In this document: positions 63,911-64,000 of the stretch, piece after piece | Position numbering within the stretch: position 1 is the stretch's first letter | How the letters are laid out: the number at the start of each line of letters is the position of its first letter | Assembly: GCF_001708405.1 (NCBI RefSeq) | Contig: NZ_CP012418.1 | Span: 744,001 to 808,000, forward strand | DNA: 64,000 bases | Source of the DNA: Kangiella sediminilitoris | GTDB lineage: Bacteria > Pseudomonadota > Gammaproteobacteria > Enterobacterales > Kangiellaceae | Direction of reading: 5' to 3' | The notes under the pieces: model-generated | Told to the model about the DNA's origin: nothing | The model's input: the letters and a program-made list of their open reading frames with translations, nothing else | The model's database searches: none | Program-made: the position numbers and the translations under genes

Positions 63911-63916
63911 TATAAT
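63911..63916 (+). promoter_or_regulatory. Likely -10 of the peroxiredoxin gene
   Basis: Perfect TATAAT 43 bases before the start codon; no convincing -35 (CTTAAG at 63886 is 19 bases away). GGAGG at 63950-63954 is the ribosome site. Confidence 0.5.
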
Positions 63917-63958
63917 ACGCACCACATAATTAAACATTCAAAACTCTTGGAGGATATA

Positions 63959-64000
63959 ATGGGAGTATTAGTAGGCCGTAAGGCACCAGATTTTACTGCA
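63959..64000 (+). CDS. Peroxiredoxin, start only
   Basis: The first 14 residues (MGVLVGRKAPDFTA) match the N-terminus of typical 2-Cys peroxiredoxins of the AhpC/Prx1 group, which reduce peroxides with a thiol. The ATG at 63959 has GGAGG five bases upstream. The catalytic cysteine and all else lie beyond the right edge. Confidence 0.82.
   Translation, partial: MGVLVGRKAPDFTA

Overview
The window looks like a chromosomal segment of a marine-type gammaproteobacterium, most likely Kangiella or a close relative. This is inferred from gene content only: PurL, GshA, FklB, RdgC, SlyX, YchJ, SodB and Bfr close to the E. coli forms, many secreted peptidases, a GlyGly-CTERM tail, and a moderately AT-leaning composition. 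I ran no database search. No rRNA, tRNA, CRISPR array, integrase or intact insertion sequence is visible. Almost all of it is core chromosome in short operons ended by clear hairpin terminators.

Layout. 1-5.2 kb: mltF (cut by the left edge) divergent from purL. 5.2-9.4 kb: an accessory stretch with a multi-hairpin intergenic element, a small lipoprotein, an FG-GAP propeller protein, a small secreted protein and an S1 serine protease broken by an in-frame TAG. 9.5-13.9 kb: gshA, putP, a GNAT acetyltransferase and a universal stress protein behind an FNR-like box. 14.1-18.7 kb: a satD-DUF3307 pair behind a dense cluster of TATACGC-type sites, a DUF6279 lipoprotein, and a large lipoprotein whose C-terminus is a type IV pilin-like module. 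18.8-29.3 kb: fklB, rdgC, an uncharacterised conserved gene, ychJ, slyX, fumC, a repeat protein, an M14 carboxypeptidase, an EamA transporter and yhiN. 29.4-37.9 kb: M16 and M90 peptidases, an AbgT transporter and a fused E1 alpha-beta 2-oxoacid dehydrogenase. 38.1-46.1 kb: a reverse transsulfuration pair (CBS and CGL), a membrane-attached XRE regulator, a split membrane/spermidine-synthase pair, sodB, an ion channel and a DUF2157-GDYXXLXY pair. 46.1-52.5 kb: ygiD-doxX-lysR, then a Fur-box porin, an FMN-binding protein, a PepSY protein, a fragment of an RND pump and a cytochrome c'-like protein. 52.6-57.2 kb: nrdAB with paired NrdR-like boxes and a DnaA box. 57.2-64 kb: an iron-type ABC ATPase, grxD, a NYN-LOTUS protein, a phosphodiesterase, bfr, bfd, a flavodoxin-like reductase with a divergent LysR regulator, a BLUF photoreceptor and the start of a peroxiredoxin.

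Two themes tie genes together. Iron and redox control recurs: Fur-like boxes precede the porin, the ABC ATPase, bfr and bfd, beside grxD, sodB, gshA and a peroxiredoxin. Small gene pairs that couple a soluble sensor-like protein to a membrane protein also recur: satD-DUF3307, DUF2157-GDYXXLXY, and the split spermidine-synthase pair. The best leads for undescribed biology are the lipoprotein-pilin fusion, the satD-DUF3307 module with its operator cluster, and the Fur-linked porin/flavin/cytochrome locus.
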